DNA of 64,000 nt from Rhodopirellula islandica (GCF_001027925.1 NZ_LECT01000016.1:62001-126000); one strand, 5' to 3'; positions 1 through 11,517 are shown, numbered from the stretch's first letter. The notes: generated by a model from the letters alone, not told the origin. A program made the numbers and translations.

Positions 1-3000
1 TTCGAATTTATCTTTCGGCGGGTCAATCGGTTGACATCGATGTGGATTCGCTTGGATTCACGAAGGCCGGCGACGCTCTCGAATTGCCGGTGATCTCGGT
101 TTTGAAAGCGGGCGATAACTTTGACTTCAACGCGAATATCCTTGGCTTGTCCGGCTTCACCCCAACGATGGCCCCTGGTGAAACGGTTGGCGGAGCATTC
201 TTGAACTTCACCGCAACGACGAATGGTTTCTATGACGTCGTCGTCAGCAACAGCGCTTACTTCGGGCTTGGTCCAATCAGCGGAACGGATCAGCAGTTTG
301 GTGAATACCAACTGACCATTCGTCCGAACGCGGAATCCTCGGCACGGGTTCCTGATCGCGACGTTTTGATGGTCGACTATCAGTTCGGCATCACCGACGT
401 GAACCGAACCGATGACCAAGGCCAGATCATCATCAGCAGCAACTTCATCTCCGACTCGGCCAACTACGGCATCTCGGCGACGCTGGGTGATCGCGGTCAA
501 GGCAATACCACATCCGGCACAACGCAAGACACGCTTCCAGGTTCTGCTCGTTTGCTCCGCAACGAAAACCAAACCGGATTGATTCCGGGTGCGGTCATCA
601 TCAACAACGTCGTGTCCAACTCGGGCACCGGCGGCATTTTGTTCGGTGGTGGAACGTTCGATGATGGCGAAAGCCCCGCGCCGAACCTGTTCGGCCGCAT
701 CGTCAACAACACGGTCGTCAACACCGGCAGCGGAGATGGCATCACGGTCGATGGCCGTGCCAATCCAACCCTGCTCAACAATGTCATCTCTGGATTCAAC
801 GTTGGCATCCAAGTTGACACGGCAACCTCCGGAAACACCGTCGTTGGCGGCAATGCCTTCCACGAAAACGGCACCGACTCGACGCTGCCCATCGCCAGCT
901 CATCGATCATCATTCCGGACGGGACCGCGTTGTTCCAAGACCCTTCGCGGTCGCTGTACATCCCGGTTGAGAACAGCCCGATCATTGACAGTTCGTTCGC
1001 TTCGTTGCCCGACCGCAACAGCTTCTTCAACACGGTCAAGAATCCAGTTGGCATTTCGGCCTCGCCAATCATCGCCCCCGCGTTTGACGCCTACGGTCAA
1101 CCACGTGTCGATGGGCAATCCAGTGGTTCCGGCGGTGCAGGTGCCAATGTCTTCATCGACCGCGGTGCACTGGACCGTGCCGATGATGGGCGTCCCGTCG
1201 CCTTGCTGATCAATCCCTTCGACGCGGATGGCGTCGAAGCAGCGGCTCAAAACGTTACCTCGGGCGATACCGACCCCGGCAGTTCCTTCGTTCGTCTGAC
1301 GAACACGGAGCAAACCGTTGAGTTCTTTGAAATTCAACTGGTCGATCCTTCGGGCACCGGCCCCGACCCTGACACCATCACGGTTGATTCGGTCCTGCTG
1401 ACGGAGAACGGCCGTCGCCTGTTACCCGATCGCGACTTCACGTTCGGCTACAGCGCCAACAGCCGCACGATTCGCTTGACGCCTCTGGCGGGTCTGTGGC
1501 GTCAAGACGCGGTCTACGAAATCACGCTGAACAACCAGTCGCGAATTGCGTTTGACACGGTCAGTGGCGATCAAATTTCCGATGGTGATCAAGTCACCGT
1601 GTTGGATTCGGCCGGTCGACCAACCGTCTTCGAATTTGAAAGTGGCATTTCGGTCACCGTCCCACAAACATCCACGCTTCGAATCTTGGATGTCACCAGC
1701 GGATTCCTTGATCGCGATGTGTTCACGATCACCGCTCCGGACGGAACCAGTCAATCGTTTGAGATCAACCTCACTGGATCAACTGCCGCGGGCAACGTGG
1801 CAGTCAACCTGGCCGGTGTCGGAAACATTGCCGACATCCGCGATCAGATCCTCGCCGCCATCAACTCCGTCCACGCCGGTTCCGGTCAAACTTACGCTCA
1901 GCGTTTGGACCTGGCTCCCGTCGCGATCGGATTCGATTCGATCCAGCTCGGCACCCTTTCCGGTCACACCGTGACCTTGGGAAGTGGTGGATCCACCGTC
2001 GCAGGAATGGAACTCAACGGCACCACCGATGGTGTTGAGTCCGGTCAAAGCTTCCTGTACACGGCCAACGGAACCACCGTTGAATTCGTCTTCGACGACA
2101 GCAATTCGTTTGTTGAAACGGACACCATGCGGCAGGTTTCGATCTCACGCACCAGCACCCCAGATCAGGTTGCACAAGCAATTGTCGCAGCGGTTGGCGG
2201 CGTTTCTCTTGGACTGGATTCAGCTCAAGCCACCGGCGACGGAAGCGTGCTGCTGGGTGGATTGGCATCGGATGTCTTGGACATCACCAGCTCGCAACTT
2301 TCGCGTTCGGGCATGCCGGGCGTGACCGATTCATTGTCACTGACGGTTCCCGCAGGACAAACCGGAACCGACGTCGATGGCACGACGTTCACCTTGGACG
2401 TCGGCGGTGTTGCCACCACCTTCCGATTCACGACCGATGCCTCGCTGACCAGTCCTGATCGTTTGATTCTGGTTGGCGGTGGCGACGATGCTTCCACCTT
2501 GGCAGCGAAGACATCCGTTGTCATCAGTGCGGTCTACCCGGATGAATTGGCTCCTGTGGCCACAGCGAACTCGATCAAGCTGAACGAAGCCTCTTCGATC
2601 GTTCCTGCCGGTGAAGTTCGCACGGTCACCACGATCAGCCTTGAAACCAGCGGACTGGTCCAAAGCGGAATCAGCGGCGGTGCTGTCCCGGTTGAGTTCC
2701 TGCCTTCGGCAACATTCAGCGAAGCATCGGTTGCGGCCACGCTTCAACGAACGATCCTCAACGCCAACCTAGGGCTCGAAATCTTCGCTCCTGGTGGTGG
2801 CACGTTGTTGATCGACGGTGCCAATGCGGTCTCCGCTCAATTCACCCGCAATGGCGTCGTCGACGTCACCGGCCTGAGCATCCCTGCCGTCTCGGATTTG
2901 GCAGGCAATCCCGTCCGTGAGACGCGAGTCAATGACGAAACGCGATTCACCATCATCATGCCCGAAGTCCGCTTCGACTTTGGTGATGCTCCTGCCAGCT

Positions 3001-6000
3001 ACGCCACGTTGCTGGAAAGCCCACTGAACAGCTCAATCCCCGGCAACGGTGCTCGTCACGCTGTCATCAGTGACGGCACTTCCGTTCGATTGGGCAACAG
3101 CATCGACACCGAAGTGGACGGCACGCCTTCCAACTCGGCAACCAACGATGTCGTCGGCGACGATGTCACGATTCCGATCTCGGCCAGCAGTGCAGCCGTG
3201 TCGGTTTCTCTGACGCCCGACACCGACATCATCGACATCGAAATCATTGCGATGCCGACCGTTCGTGAAACGATCACCTTGGTGATTGGTTCGCAATCGT
3301 TCACGTTTGAATTCCTCGACGCCGCAACCAACCCATCGCCGGGCAACATCCCGGTTCTGTTCAACGTGGGCAACACGCTCCGAGAAATCGAAATCGCGTT
3401 GCTGACGGCCATCCGTCCGCAACTGGACTTCACCGGTGGCGGCGTGGATGCATTGACTCATCCGACCAACGCGTCGGGCATTCGAGTGCGTGCCATCGAC
3501 GATGAGGATGGGGTCTCGATCGTTCGCTTCGATGACGGACTGAACTTCTTCCGCGTCTTCGGCGAACCCGGGGCCGGGGGACAAGTCCTCACATCGTTGA
3601 ACGCGGATCAGGTCCTCGGCTTCTTGAACCCCTTCGATGAAGCGGGCACGGACATCGCAGTGGACGTGGTGGGCGGTGGTTTGCTGAATGGCTGGATCGA
3701 CTTCGACCGCAGCGGCACCTTTGACGACGACGAGCAGGTGTTGTCGAATGTTCCAGTGACCACTGGCACGAACATCGTCAACGTCACCACGCCATTGAAT
3801 GTTGGCAGCTTGCCGTTTGACACCTGGGCTCGTTTCCGCGTCAACGACGCTGGCAACATCGGGCCTGATGGAGTGGCGATCGGCGGCGAAGTGGAAGATT
3901 ACCTCGTCTCGGTCCTGCCAATTCCATTGCCAGAACCAGAACCACGTTCCTACACCGCGTTCGAAGACGCAACGCTCGATGTGGACGCGTCTCAGGGTTT
4001 GATCAGTGCGGCCAACCGCGCCGGTCAACTGTTGCCAGTGCGGTACTTCGTCGTGGATGAACCCACCAACGGAACGCTCGAAATCGACACCGATGCAGGT
4101 GACGATCTGAATGGCAGCTTCCGTTACGTTCCTGCCCCCGATTTCTACGGGATCGACACCTTCACCTATCGATTGTCGACCCAGCAAAACCTGGGCAACA
4201 TCGACTGCGACGTTGATGCCGGCGACCCGCCCGTTTGCGGCACCGTGACCGTCAATGTGGTTCCGGAGAACGATGCTCCGGGTGCCACCGACCAATCGTT
4301 TGTGATGGTCGAAGCGACCGCCACGAACGGTGGTGCACCGTTGACGATCACCGCTGCGGAACTGATCGCAGGATCCACTCCGGACGCAGATGCCCAGTTC
4401 AACTTGGGATCCAGCACCGATGTCCAGGACGAGCCCAACCAAGCCGTCTTCGTGCATTCGATCACGGCCGGTGGGACCACGATCAATAAAGACAATCGTT
4501 TTGCAGAAGCCAGCACGCCCGAAGGTGGCAAACTGACCGCGACGTTCAATCCAACGAACGAGTGGATCACGGAGATCACCTACACGCCGGCGGTTGATTT
4601 CAACAGTGACAACGGAACCACCGTTGGCGGTCTGTCCGTCGACGCGTTCACCTTCACGTTGATCGACAACGGCATCTCCGAATTGCCTTCCGATTTGGAA
4701 GCCAACCTGAACGCTTCGCTCAGCCAAGCGGAACGTGACGTGCTTGGAATCGGCAACGGCGTCCGTGATCAGTTCGATGCGATCGGACCGATCTCGGCCC
4801 CTGCGACCGCACGGATCCGGGTCACGCCTCAGAACGATGCTCCTGTTTTGGCCTCCGATTACGTGGGCCTGACCGATGCCAATGGCAACGCGAACACGGA
4901 CTACACCGGTTTCTTCACTGGTGCCGTTCCAACGCCAACGGAAGACACGGTGTTGGTCTTCCCAACGGCTTACCTGACCCGCAACGACATGGCTGGCCCA
5001 ACCGGTGCCGCCGATGAAAACGCGGGCACGAACAGCAACGACGCCCCTGTGGTTGTCACTGCCGTTGCCTTGGCCGACCCAACCCAAGGCACGCTGACAC
5101 TGGATCCGAACACGAACGAAATCTCGTTCTTGCCGGCTGCAAACGTGTACGGCGAAGTGGAATTCACTTACACCGCCATCGACAACGGCATCAACGAAGA
5201 CACCTCCGTCGGCAACGTCAGCGACGACACCGATCGCGGCAATCGCAATCCTGCAGGGATTTCGATCACGCAGTCGGCGACGATCTTTGTCGAACCGGTC
5301 AACGACGCCCCGGTCGCTTACGATCGCTATGCCAACACAGTCGAAGACACACCACTGACCATCAGCGACGTGATGTTGCTCGACGGAGTGAACGTGACTC
5401 CTTCCGCGATCGTGGCCACGACATCGGCCGTCACCATGGTCGACGCGGATCAACTGCGTGACGGCGAGACACTGATTGTCACCGCCGGCAACGGACGCCG
5501 TGTGGTGGTGGAATTCAACACCACTGGCATCGCTTCAGTCGGCTCCAATCGAGTGGTTCAGTTCGCTGACGGTGAAACCGCGGATGTCCTGGCGACACGT
5601 CTTGAATTGACACTTCGTTCGCTTGGATTTGGCGGAACCGTCACGGATGCGACTGTCAACTTCGACGCCTCTGGTCAACTCGCTTTGGTCACCGGGCAGA
5701 ACGCTGTGGTGGTCGATTCCGCTGCGGGCCGAATCACGGTTCCCGAAGGTGGCTTGATCTCCGACGGTGAGATTGTGACCGTCACGGACAACGCCGGCAC
5801 ACCGACTCGATTCGCGTTCACCAAAACCGGTTCGATTCTGGTCTCCGGTGCGATCCCTGTTTCGATCAGCGATTCCAGCACCGCCGAAGAAGCCGCCACC
5901 GCTTTGGCTGACGCGATGTTGCTGGCCGGCTTCGGTGCCGTCGAAACCGCTGGCACACAACAAGAATTCCGCGTCCGAATGGACAGCGTCGCATCGCTCA

Positions 6001-9000
6001 GCGTCAATCGTGCGGGAGCCGGCCTGGTTCCGGATGGATCTGACGTGATCGTTCCCGCGGGAACCGGCATTCAAGCCGGTGACGCCCTGATCGTCGAACT
6101 CCTCGATGGGACATTGGTTGTTGCTGAGTTCCAAACGGGCACAACCTTGATCGACCCCAATGCGGTCCTCGTTCAGTACTCGATGACTGACACACCTGCA
6201 GAAGTCTCTGCCGCATTGGAGGCTGCCTTGGTCAGCCAAAGTGTGAACGCTCAGTCGGTCACCTTGACCTCATGGCAGATCGACACCGTCGACATTGTCT
6301 CGGTGGATCCAACTGGAACCGCGATCACGTTCAACGGAACGGACATCGTGCTGCCAGTCATTGGTGATCTGGTCAGCGGCCAAACATTCTCGTTGACCGA
6401 CGAAAATGGTGTGGTGCGTCGCATTGAACTCAACACCACGGGAACGCTTTCATCGGGCAACGATGCGGTCGTCCAATACGATGCAGCGGGATCCATCGAC
6501 GATGTTGCAACCTCGCTGGCGGATGCCCTTCGAACTTTGGACATCGGTGCGACAGCCAATGGCAACAGCGTCACGTTGCTGACGTCCAATACGATCACTC
6601 GATCGTTGTCGCCAACCAGCGTCACCCTTAGCGGCACCAACATCCTGGTACCCGCCGGTGACCGATTGATTGACGGCGAACGATTCACGATCACCGACAA
6701 CGCTGGAACCATCCACGTCGTCGAGTTCAATCTGTCCGGCCAACCAACCGCTGGTGCTGATGTCATCGTGCCGTTCACCGTCGCCGATTCTTCCGACATT
6801 GTTGCAACAACTCTGCAAGAACAATTGCGTGCCGCAGGCATCGGTGCCTTGGCCGACTCATCCGCACTGGGTGTTCCCGCGGGCCAATCACTTGTTTCGC
6901 TGCAACTTGTTTCCGCGATCCGCATGGGCGAACTGACGGATGCCAGCGGAATGTTTGACAACCGACTCGGTGCTCCGTTCAACGAGAACGAACAGAGCCT
7001 TCGAATCGTGTCCTTCTCGACACCAGGCGGAAACGCCATCGAGATCAACTCGGTCCCCGCGGGGGCAGCGACCGCGACCATCGACAGCGATGCGGGCGGA
7101 ACGTACACGTTCACCGTCGACAGCGTTCAAGTCGCGGGCCAAGCTCGTCGTTACTTCAGCGGTGTGACGTTCACTCCGGCTGAAAACTACAACAGTGAAC
7201 TGCCATTCGCGGCTCGTGAATTGTTGCTGTACACGGTGGAAGACGATGCCTTCACCCGCATCACGTCTCCTGCCCAAACGCGACAAGACATCAATGCGAT
7301 CCGTCGCTCGGTGAATGCGGGCACGATCACGATCACCGTCGATGCAGTCAACGACGCTCCCGTCTTCAACAATGACCTGAGCACGGTCGATGTTTTGGAA
7401 CGAGACGATCTGTCGACGACCACGGTGCCGGACTTCCTGACCGAAATCTTCTCGGCAACTTCGACCGCATCGGACGAGTTGCTCTCGCAGATCGTCACCG
7501 GATTCGAGGTCCGCCTGATCGCTGACCCCAATGGCGTGCTGTCCAGTCTCCCGGTTGTCAACTACGTCGGCGGTGACACAGAAGCCTCGCTGACCGTTGC
7601 ACCGAACCCTGACAAAGTTGGCCAGGCGACATATGAGTTGTATCCCGTCGAAAGCGGAATCGCTCCTTCTCAAATCCCGGCGACCACGTTCACTGTCAAT
7701 GTTCGTCCGGTCAACGATGCACCACGCATTCGTCCCGGGCTGACCGGCGACGCGGTGCCAAACGATCCGGATGAGGCCTACTCAATCACCGGAATCACCG
7801 ACACCGATGGCGACGGCTTCGACGATCAAGCTGTGATTCAGTACACCTTGCGTGAAGACAACACCCAACCAACCGGCAGCAGCGATCCAGCCAACGCCGT
7901 CACGACGGGTAACTACTTCATCCCCCTCAGCCGTGCGATCCCAGAAGCCTTGGTCCAAGTCGGCTCGTATCAGCGAATTGGTCTGCTGGACATCTACACC
8001 GTCGGTGCAGACAACGAAGATCAATCGCTCAGCGTTGGCTTCCCAACCGGCGGTCCTCAACAACTGGAATTGTTCGACTTCCCCGACCGCACGGTCTTGG
8101 GTGGAACACTGACACCGAAATTTGAAGGCAACCTGCTGATCGGCTTGGAGTACACGCCTCCCGTGGACTTCAACAACGCAATCGATCCGAGCACGCCGTT
8201 TGACTCGTTCGAATTCGAAGTCCGTGACGACTTCCCAGGTGACGGCGAAACCTATTCCAGCGACACTGGAACACTGGTCCAAGACCGTCGTCGTTCGACA
8301 TCGATCGTGCAGTTGAACCTGAACCCGGTCAACGACCGACCTCAGTTCGTCGCCAATGACTTGTCGTACGAAGTGGCAGAAGATGGGGGTCCCCAACGGA
8401 TCAACAACTTCGCCGTCGGCATCGCTGCCGGTCCGCCATTGAGTGCGTTTGACGAAGTTGATTTCATCAACGGGCAAGACGTTCGGTTCACCGTGAAAAC
8501 GCTGTCCTTCCTGGACAATGAGTTGCAAGACTTCTTTATCCAAGGACCTCAGATCAGCGACACCGGCGTCCTGACCTTCCAACCTCAAGAGAACGTCTAC
8601 GGCACCTTCGAATTTGAAGTGGTGCTGACCGAAATCCTGCCAGGTTCAAACCAAGAGGAAAACAGCACGCGAGGTGACTTGCGATCCTCCTTGCCGGTCA
8701 CGCTGACCATTGACGTTCAACCGGTCAACGACCGTCCGTTCATCAAACCGGAATTCAGCGCCCCTGGCACGAACCCACTCGACTTCTCGTTGTCAGAAGA
8801 CGGCACATTCGATGTGTTGGTCAACGGCGACGGCACCTCACCTGGATTGCTGGACGTCTTCGCCGTTGGACCAGCCAACGAGTCGGCCAACACCACACCA
8901 GGTGGCAACCAATCGCTGTCCTTGACCACTCCGATTCCAGTGACCACCGCCGAAGGCGGCACGCTGCAAAGCGTGACCGAAAACGGTGTCATCACTCGAT

Positions 9001-11405
9001 TCATCTACACTCCTCGAGCCAACTTCGTCGGAACGGATAGCTTCATCTACACCGTCACCGACGACGGAGTCACCGTCCCCGTTGGTAACAACGGCCAACC
9101 GATTGACGAACCTCGCATCGCATCGGGAACGGTCACGTTCGAAGTCTTCGCCGTCAACGATGCACCTCAATTCAGTGGTGCCGGCGATGTGACCAGCAAC
9201 GAAGACCAAAATGATGGTGGCGGTCGCGGAAGTGTTGTGATCGAAAACTGGGCCACCAACGTTCAAGCCGGACCTCCCGGAGCGAACGATGAAATTGGCA
9301 CCGGCACGGATGGTCAGCCACTCCGATTCGAGATCGTTCAAACGTCGAACAACCCCGAGTTGTTTGACACGCCACCTTCGGCATCGATTGACGCCGCGGG
9401 CAACGCAACCCTGTCGTACGTGACGGCGGAAGACCTCAATGGTTCCGCCACCTTCACGGTGCAATTGTTCGACGAAGGCCCCAACGATGCCGGCAACGGT
9501 GACATCAATGCCTCGACGATTCGAACGTTCACCATCACGGTGGATCCAGTCAACGATGCTCCAACGTTCACTGCCGGACCAACCGTTCGCGTGCAAGAAG
9601 ACCGTGGCCCCTACACCACGCAGTGGGCAACCAACATCTCGCCCGGCCCGATCGACGAGTCCAACCAATCGGTTTCGTTCGAAGTCTCAACCGTCAACTC
9701 GGCCGACTCGGCTCTGTTCACTCAGAATGGACAACCTGCGATTTCACCAGACGGCATCCTGACCTTCACACCGGCTCTCAACGCCAACGGTGCGGTTGAC
9801 TTGCAGGTCGTCGCCCGCGACAGCGAAGGCCTGGCAGGAACCCCGGTCACACTGCGAGTGAACATTCAACCTGTCAACGATTTCCCCACACCAGCACCGG
9901 ACAACTTCACGACCGATGAAGACACGATCCGTGTGATCAGTGCGGCTGAACTGTTGGCGAACGATATTGATGTCGACTTGAATGACATCGATCCGGATGA
10001 ATTGCAAATCGTGATGAGTTCACCACAGCTTTCACTGCGGGGTGCTCTGGTGACCTTCGACCCGGTTACGCAAACGATCACCTACGACCCGACTGTTTCG
10101 ACCGAATTGCAAGCACTCAAACCAAGTTCGGCACCCCTGAACGATTCGTTCAGCTACGCCGTGGCTGACCGAGCAGGTGCCAACGCAACGCCGATCCGAA
10201 CCAGCAACTCGGTGTTGGTCAGCGTCAGTGTCACCGGTGTCAACGACGGTCCTGTGACGGAACCCGATGTCCCAACGTTACAAAGCCCCGGCAGCACTGT
10301 GATCCGGGTCTTGGACAACGACGTCGATGTCGATGGCGTGATTGACCCAAGCTCGTTGACCGTGACCAAGCAGCCCGCGTTCGGTAGCGTTTCCATTGAC
10401 CCCGTCGAAGGAACGATCACTTACACGCCGTTCACGAACTTCCCCGGCAACGACGAGTTCCGCTACATCGTCGCGGACGATGACGGGGCTTTCAGCACGG
10501 AAGAAACGGTCACGATCAGCCCGAATGCGGCTCCGGTGGGACGTGATTCGGTTCGCTCCGGTTTCCTCAACGAAGCCATCACGATCGACATCAGCAACAA
10601 CTTCACCGATGCGGATGGACTCGATTTCAGCTCGATTCAAATCGAACGCCAACCTTTGGCGGGCGAAGTCCAGAACGTCGGCGACGGAACGCTGCGGTAC
10701 ATTCCTGCCGTCGGCTACACCGGTCGCGATTCGTTCGATTACTCGATCGCTGACTCGGAAGGTCGTCGCAGTGGATTGGCCACGGTGTCACTGCAAGTGG
10801 TCATCAGTCGCCTGCAGAATCCCGATCTCAACACCGACGTCAACGACGACGGTGAGGTCTCGGCCTTGGATGCTCTGTTGATCATCAACCACCTCAATCG
10901 CTTCTCCTCCTTCGCATCGGACTACACGCCGACGGTCGATGAAGACTTGGTCGTGACCCAGGGTGACAACGGCCGACCAAGTGCTTCGCAACCTGGACGC
11001 TACTACGACGTCAGCGGTGACCTTCGCATCAGCTCGCTCGATGCGTTGCAGGTCATCAATGAGCTGAACCGGCGGGATGCAAGTGGGAACGACAGCGAAC
11101 CGCTGGGTGAATCGATCACGGCATCGACCAACCAGGAAACCACCGGAAATGGTGTCGCCGCGGCGGTTTCCCGCTCCGATGTGGGGGCCAATGCCTCGTC
11201 CTCCACCGCGGCCGGTGAACCGCTGATCGAAGTCTTGTCCGAAAGTGACAAGTTCGTCGGGCAAGGTTCCGTGAACTTGGGCGACGATGTTCTCGACCGC
11301 CTCGCCTCGGCCACCACCGAAGCGGAAGAGGGCTCCTCGGACAGCGATGATCGCAGCAAATCGCTGCAATCCGCGGTCGACGCCGCGATGGCAAAACTGT
11401 TGTAA
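1..11405 (+). CDS. Giant secreted/surface repeat protein with GEVED, cadherin-like and dockerin domains (5' partial)
   Basis: The frame is open from base 3, upstream of the first in-window GTG at 42, so the true start lies outside and at least 3,800 residues are missing their N-terminus. Numbering from the GTG: parallel beta-helix-like turns near residues 185-280 (NNTVVN, NNVISG), a GEVED domain about 975-1285 (starts FDFGDAP, ends GEVEDYLV), then at least eleven cadherin-like/tandem-95 modules marked by (P/A)VNDAP-type motifs. Residues about 1790-2290 hold several copies of a different module with 'DNAG..' and 'FNTTG' signatures. A dockerin type I pair (DVNDDGEVSALDALLIIN and DVSGDLRISSLDALQVIN) lies about 3595-3685, followed by an acidic Ser-rich tail. 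Cell-surface or extracellular adhesion/scaffold role is inferred from the domains. A terminator-like hairpin follows. Confidence 0.9.
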   Translation, partial: RIYLSAGQSVDIDVDSLGFTKAGDALELPVISVLKAGDNFDFNANILGLSGFTPTMAPGETVGGAFLNFTATTNGFYDVVVSNSAYFGLGPISGTDQQFGEYQLTIRPNAESSARVPDRDVLMVDYQFGITDVNRTDDQGQIIISSNFISDSANYGISATLGDRGQGNTTSGTTQDTLPGSARLLRNENQTGLIPGAVIINNVVSNSGTGGILFGGGTFDDGESPAPNLFGRIVNNTVVNTGSGDGITVDGRANPTLLNNVISGFNVGIQVDTATSGNTVVGGNAFHENGTDSTLPIASSSIIIPDGTALFQDPSRSLYIPVENSPIIDSSFASLPDRNSFFNTVKNPVGISASPIIAPAFDAYGQPRVDGQSSGSGGAGANVFIDRGALDRADDGRPVALLINPFDADGVEAAAQNVTSGDTDPGSSFVRLTNTEQTVEFFEIQLVDPSGTGPDPDTITVDSVLLTENGRRLLPDRDFTFGYSANSRTIRLTPLAGLWRQDAVYEITLNNQSRIAFDTVSGDQISDGDQVTVLDSAGRPTVFEFESGISVTVPQTSTLRILDVTSGFLDRDVFTITAPDGTSQSFEINLTGSTAAGNVAVNLAGVGNIADIRDQILAAINSVHAGSGQTYAQRLDLAPVAIGFDSIQLGTLSGHTVTLGSGGSTVAGMELNGTTDGVESGQSFLYTANGTTVEFVFDDSNSFVETDTMRQVSISRTSTPDQVAQAIVAAVGGVSLGLDSAQATGDGSVLLGGLASDVLDITSSQLSRSGMPGVTDSLSLTVPAGQTGTDVDGTTFTLDVGGVATTFRFTTDASLTSPDRLILVGGGDDASTLAAKTSVVISAVYPDELAPVATANSIKLNEASSIVPAGEVRTVTTISLETSGLVQSGISGGAVPVEFLPSATFSEASVAATLQRTILNANLGLEIFAPGGGTLLIDGANAVSAQFTRNGVVDVTGLSIPAVSDLAGNPVRETRVNDETRFTIIMPEVRFDFGDAPASYATLLESPLNSSIPGNGARHAVISDGTSVRLGNSIDTEVDGTPSNSATNDVVGDDVTIPISASSAAVSVSLTPDTDIIDIEIIAMPTVRETITLVIGSQSFTFEFLDAATNPSPGNIPVLFNVGNTLREIEIALLTAIRPQLDFTGGGVDALTHPTNASGIRVRAIDDEDGVSIVRFDDGLNFFRVFGEPGAGGQVLTSLNADQVLGFLNPFDEAGTDIAVDVVGGGLLNGWIDFDRSGTFDDDEQVLSNVPVTTGTNIVNVTTPLNVGSLPFDTWARFRVNDAGNIGPDGVAIGGEVEDYLVSVLPIPLPEPEPRSYTAFEDATLDVDASQGLISAANRAGQLLPVRYFVVDEPTNGTLEIDTDAGDDLNGSFRYVPAPDFYGIDTFTYRLSTQQNLGNIDCDVDAGDPPVCGTVTVNVVPENDAPGATDQSFVMVEATATNGGAPLTITAAELIAGSTPDADAQFNLGSSTDVQDEPNQAVFVHSITAGGTTINKDNRFAEASTPEGGKLTATFNPTNEWITEITYTPAVDFNSDNGTTVGGLSVDAFTFTLIDNGISELPSDLEANLNASLSQAERDVLGIGNGVRDQFDAIGPISAPATARIRVTPQNDAPVLASDYVGLTDANGNANTDYTGFFTGAVPTPTEDTVLVFPTAYLTRNDMAGPTGAADENAGTNSNDAPVVVTAVALADPTQGTLTLDPNTNEISFLPAANVYGEVEFTYTAIDNGINEDTSVGNVSDDTDRGNRNPAGISITQSATIFVEPVNDAPVAYDRYANTVEDTPLTISDVMLLDGVNVTPSAIVATTSAVTMVDADQLRDGETLIVTAGNGRRVVVEFNTTGIASVGSNRVVQFADGETADVLATRLELTLRSLGFGGTVTDATVNFDASGQLALVTGQNAVVVDSAAGRITVPEGGLISDGEIVTVTDNAGTPTRFAFTKTGSILVSGAIPVSISDSSTAEEAATALADAMLLAGFGAVETAGTQQEFRVRMDSVASLSVNRAGAGLVPDGSDVIVPAGTGIQAGDALIVELLDGTLVVAEFQTGTTLIDPNAVLVQYSMTDTPAEVSAALEAALVSQSVNAQSVTLTSWQIDTVDIVSVDPTGTAITFNGTDIVLPVIGDLVSGQTFSLTDENGVVRRIELNTTGTLSSGNDAVVQYDAAGSIDDVATSLADALRTLDIGATANGNSVTLLTSNTITRSLSPTSVTLSGTNILVPAGDRLIDGERFTITDNAGTIHVVEFNLSGQPTAGADVIVPFTVADSSDIVATTLQEQLRAAGIGALADSSALGVPAGQSLVSLQLVSAIRMGELTDASGMFDNRLGAPFNENEQSLRIVSFSTPGGNAIEINSVPAGAATATIDSDAGGTYTFTVDSVQVAGQARRYFSGVTFTPAENYNSELPFAARELLLYTVEDDAFTRITSPAQTRQDINAIRRSVNAGTITITVDAVNDAPVFNNDLSTVDVLERDDLSTTTVPDFLTEIFSATSTASDELLSQIVTGFEVRLIADPNGVLSSLPVVNYVGGDTEASLTVAPNPDKVGQATYELYPVESGIAPSQIPATTFTVNVRPVNDAPRIRPGLTGDAVPNDPDEAYSITGITDTDGDGFDDQAVIQYTLREDNTQPTGSSDPANAVTTGNYFIPLSRAIPEALVQVGSYQRIGLLDIYTVGADNEDQSLSVGFPTGGPQQLELFDFPDRTVLGGTLTPKFEGNLLIGLEYTPPVDFNNAIDPSTPFDSFEFEVRDDFPGDGETYSSDTGTLVQDRRRSTSIVQLNLNPVNDRPQFVANDLSYEVAEDGGPQRINNFAVGIAAGPPLSAFDEVDFINGQDVRFTVKTLSFLDNELQDFFIQGPQISDTGVLTFQPQENVYGTFEFEVVLTEILPGSNQEENSTRGDLRSSLPVTLTIDVQPVNDRPFIKPEFSAPGTNPLDFSLSEDGTFDVLVNGDGTSPGLLDVFAVGPANESANTTPGGNQSLSLTTPIPVTTAEGGTLQSVTENGVITRFIYTPRANFVGTDSFIYTVTDDGVTVPVGNNGQPIDEPRIASGTVTFEVFAVNDAPQFSGAGDVTSNEDQNDGGGRGSVVIENWATNVQAGPPGANDEIGTGTDGQPLRFEIVQTSNNPELFDTPPSASIDAAGNATLSYVTAEDLNGSATFTVQLFDEGPNDAGNGDINASTIRTFTITVDPVNDAPTFTAGPTVRVQEDRGPYTTQWATNISPGPIDESNQSVSFEVSTVNSADSALFTQNGQPAISPDGILTFTPALNANGAVDLQVVARDSEGLAGTPVTLRVNIQPVNDFPTPAPDNFTTDEDTIRVISAAELLANDIDVDLNDIDPDELQIVMSSPQLSLRGALVTFDPVTQTITYDPTVSTELQALKPSSAPLNDSFSYAVADRAGANATPIRTSNSVLVSVSVTGVNDGPVTEPDVPTLQSPGSTVIRVLDNDVDVDGVIDPSSLTVTKQPAFGSVSIDPVEGTITYTPFTNFPGNDEFRYIVADDDGAFSTEETVTISPNAAPVGRDSVRSGFLNEAITIDISNNFTDADGLDFSSIQIERQPLAGEVQNVGDGTLRYIPAVGYTGRDSFDYSIADSEGRRSGLATVSLQVVISRLQNPDLNTDVNDDGEVSALDALLIINHLNRFSSFASDYTPTVDEDLVVTQGDNGRPSASQPGRYYDVSGDLRISSLDALQVINELNRRDASGNDSEPLGESITASTNQETTGNGVAAAVSRSDVGANASSSTAAGEPLIEVLSESDKFVGQGSVNLGDDVLDRLASATTEAEEGSSDSDDRSKSLQSAVDAAMAKLL

Positions 11406-11478
11406 GACAGTGTCCCGAAGACCTCGGCAAACTCGTTGACGTTGACCTCAACGAGCCAATGCCAGACAATCAGAACGA

Positions 11479-11517
11479 CCGGCTGAGATTGGGATTTCCC
11501 TGATCTCAGCCGGTTTT
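11479..11517 (+). terminator. Rho-independent terminator downstream of the giant gene
   Basis: Perfect 11-bp inverted repeat (11479-11489 with 11503-11513; arm CCGGCTGAGAT), 13-nt loop, followed directly by TTTT at 11514-11517. It lies 74 bp after the stop codon and before proA, so it should end the giant transcript. Confidence 0.75.

Noticed and set aside
3033-5453. 806-residue ORF antisense to the giant gene
   Set aside because: Low-complexity His/Asp/Arg composition typical of the reverse frame of a GC-rich repetitive gene; no recognisable domain and the forward frame is clearly coding.
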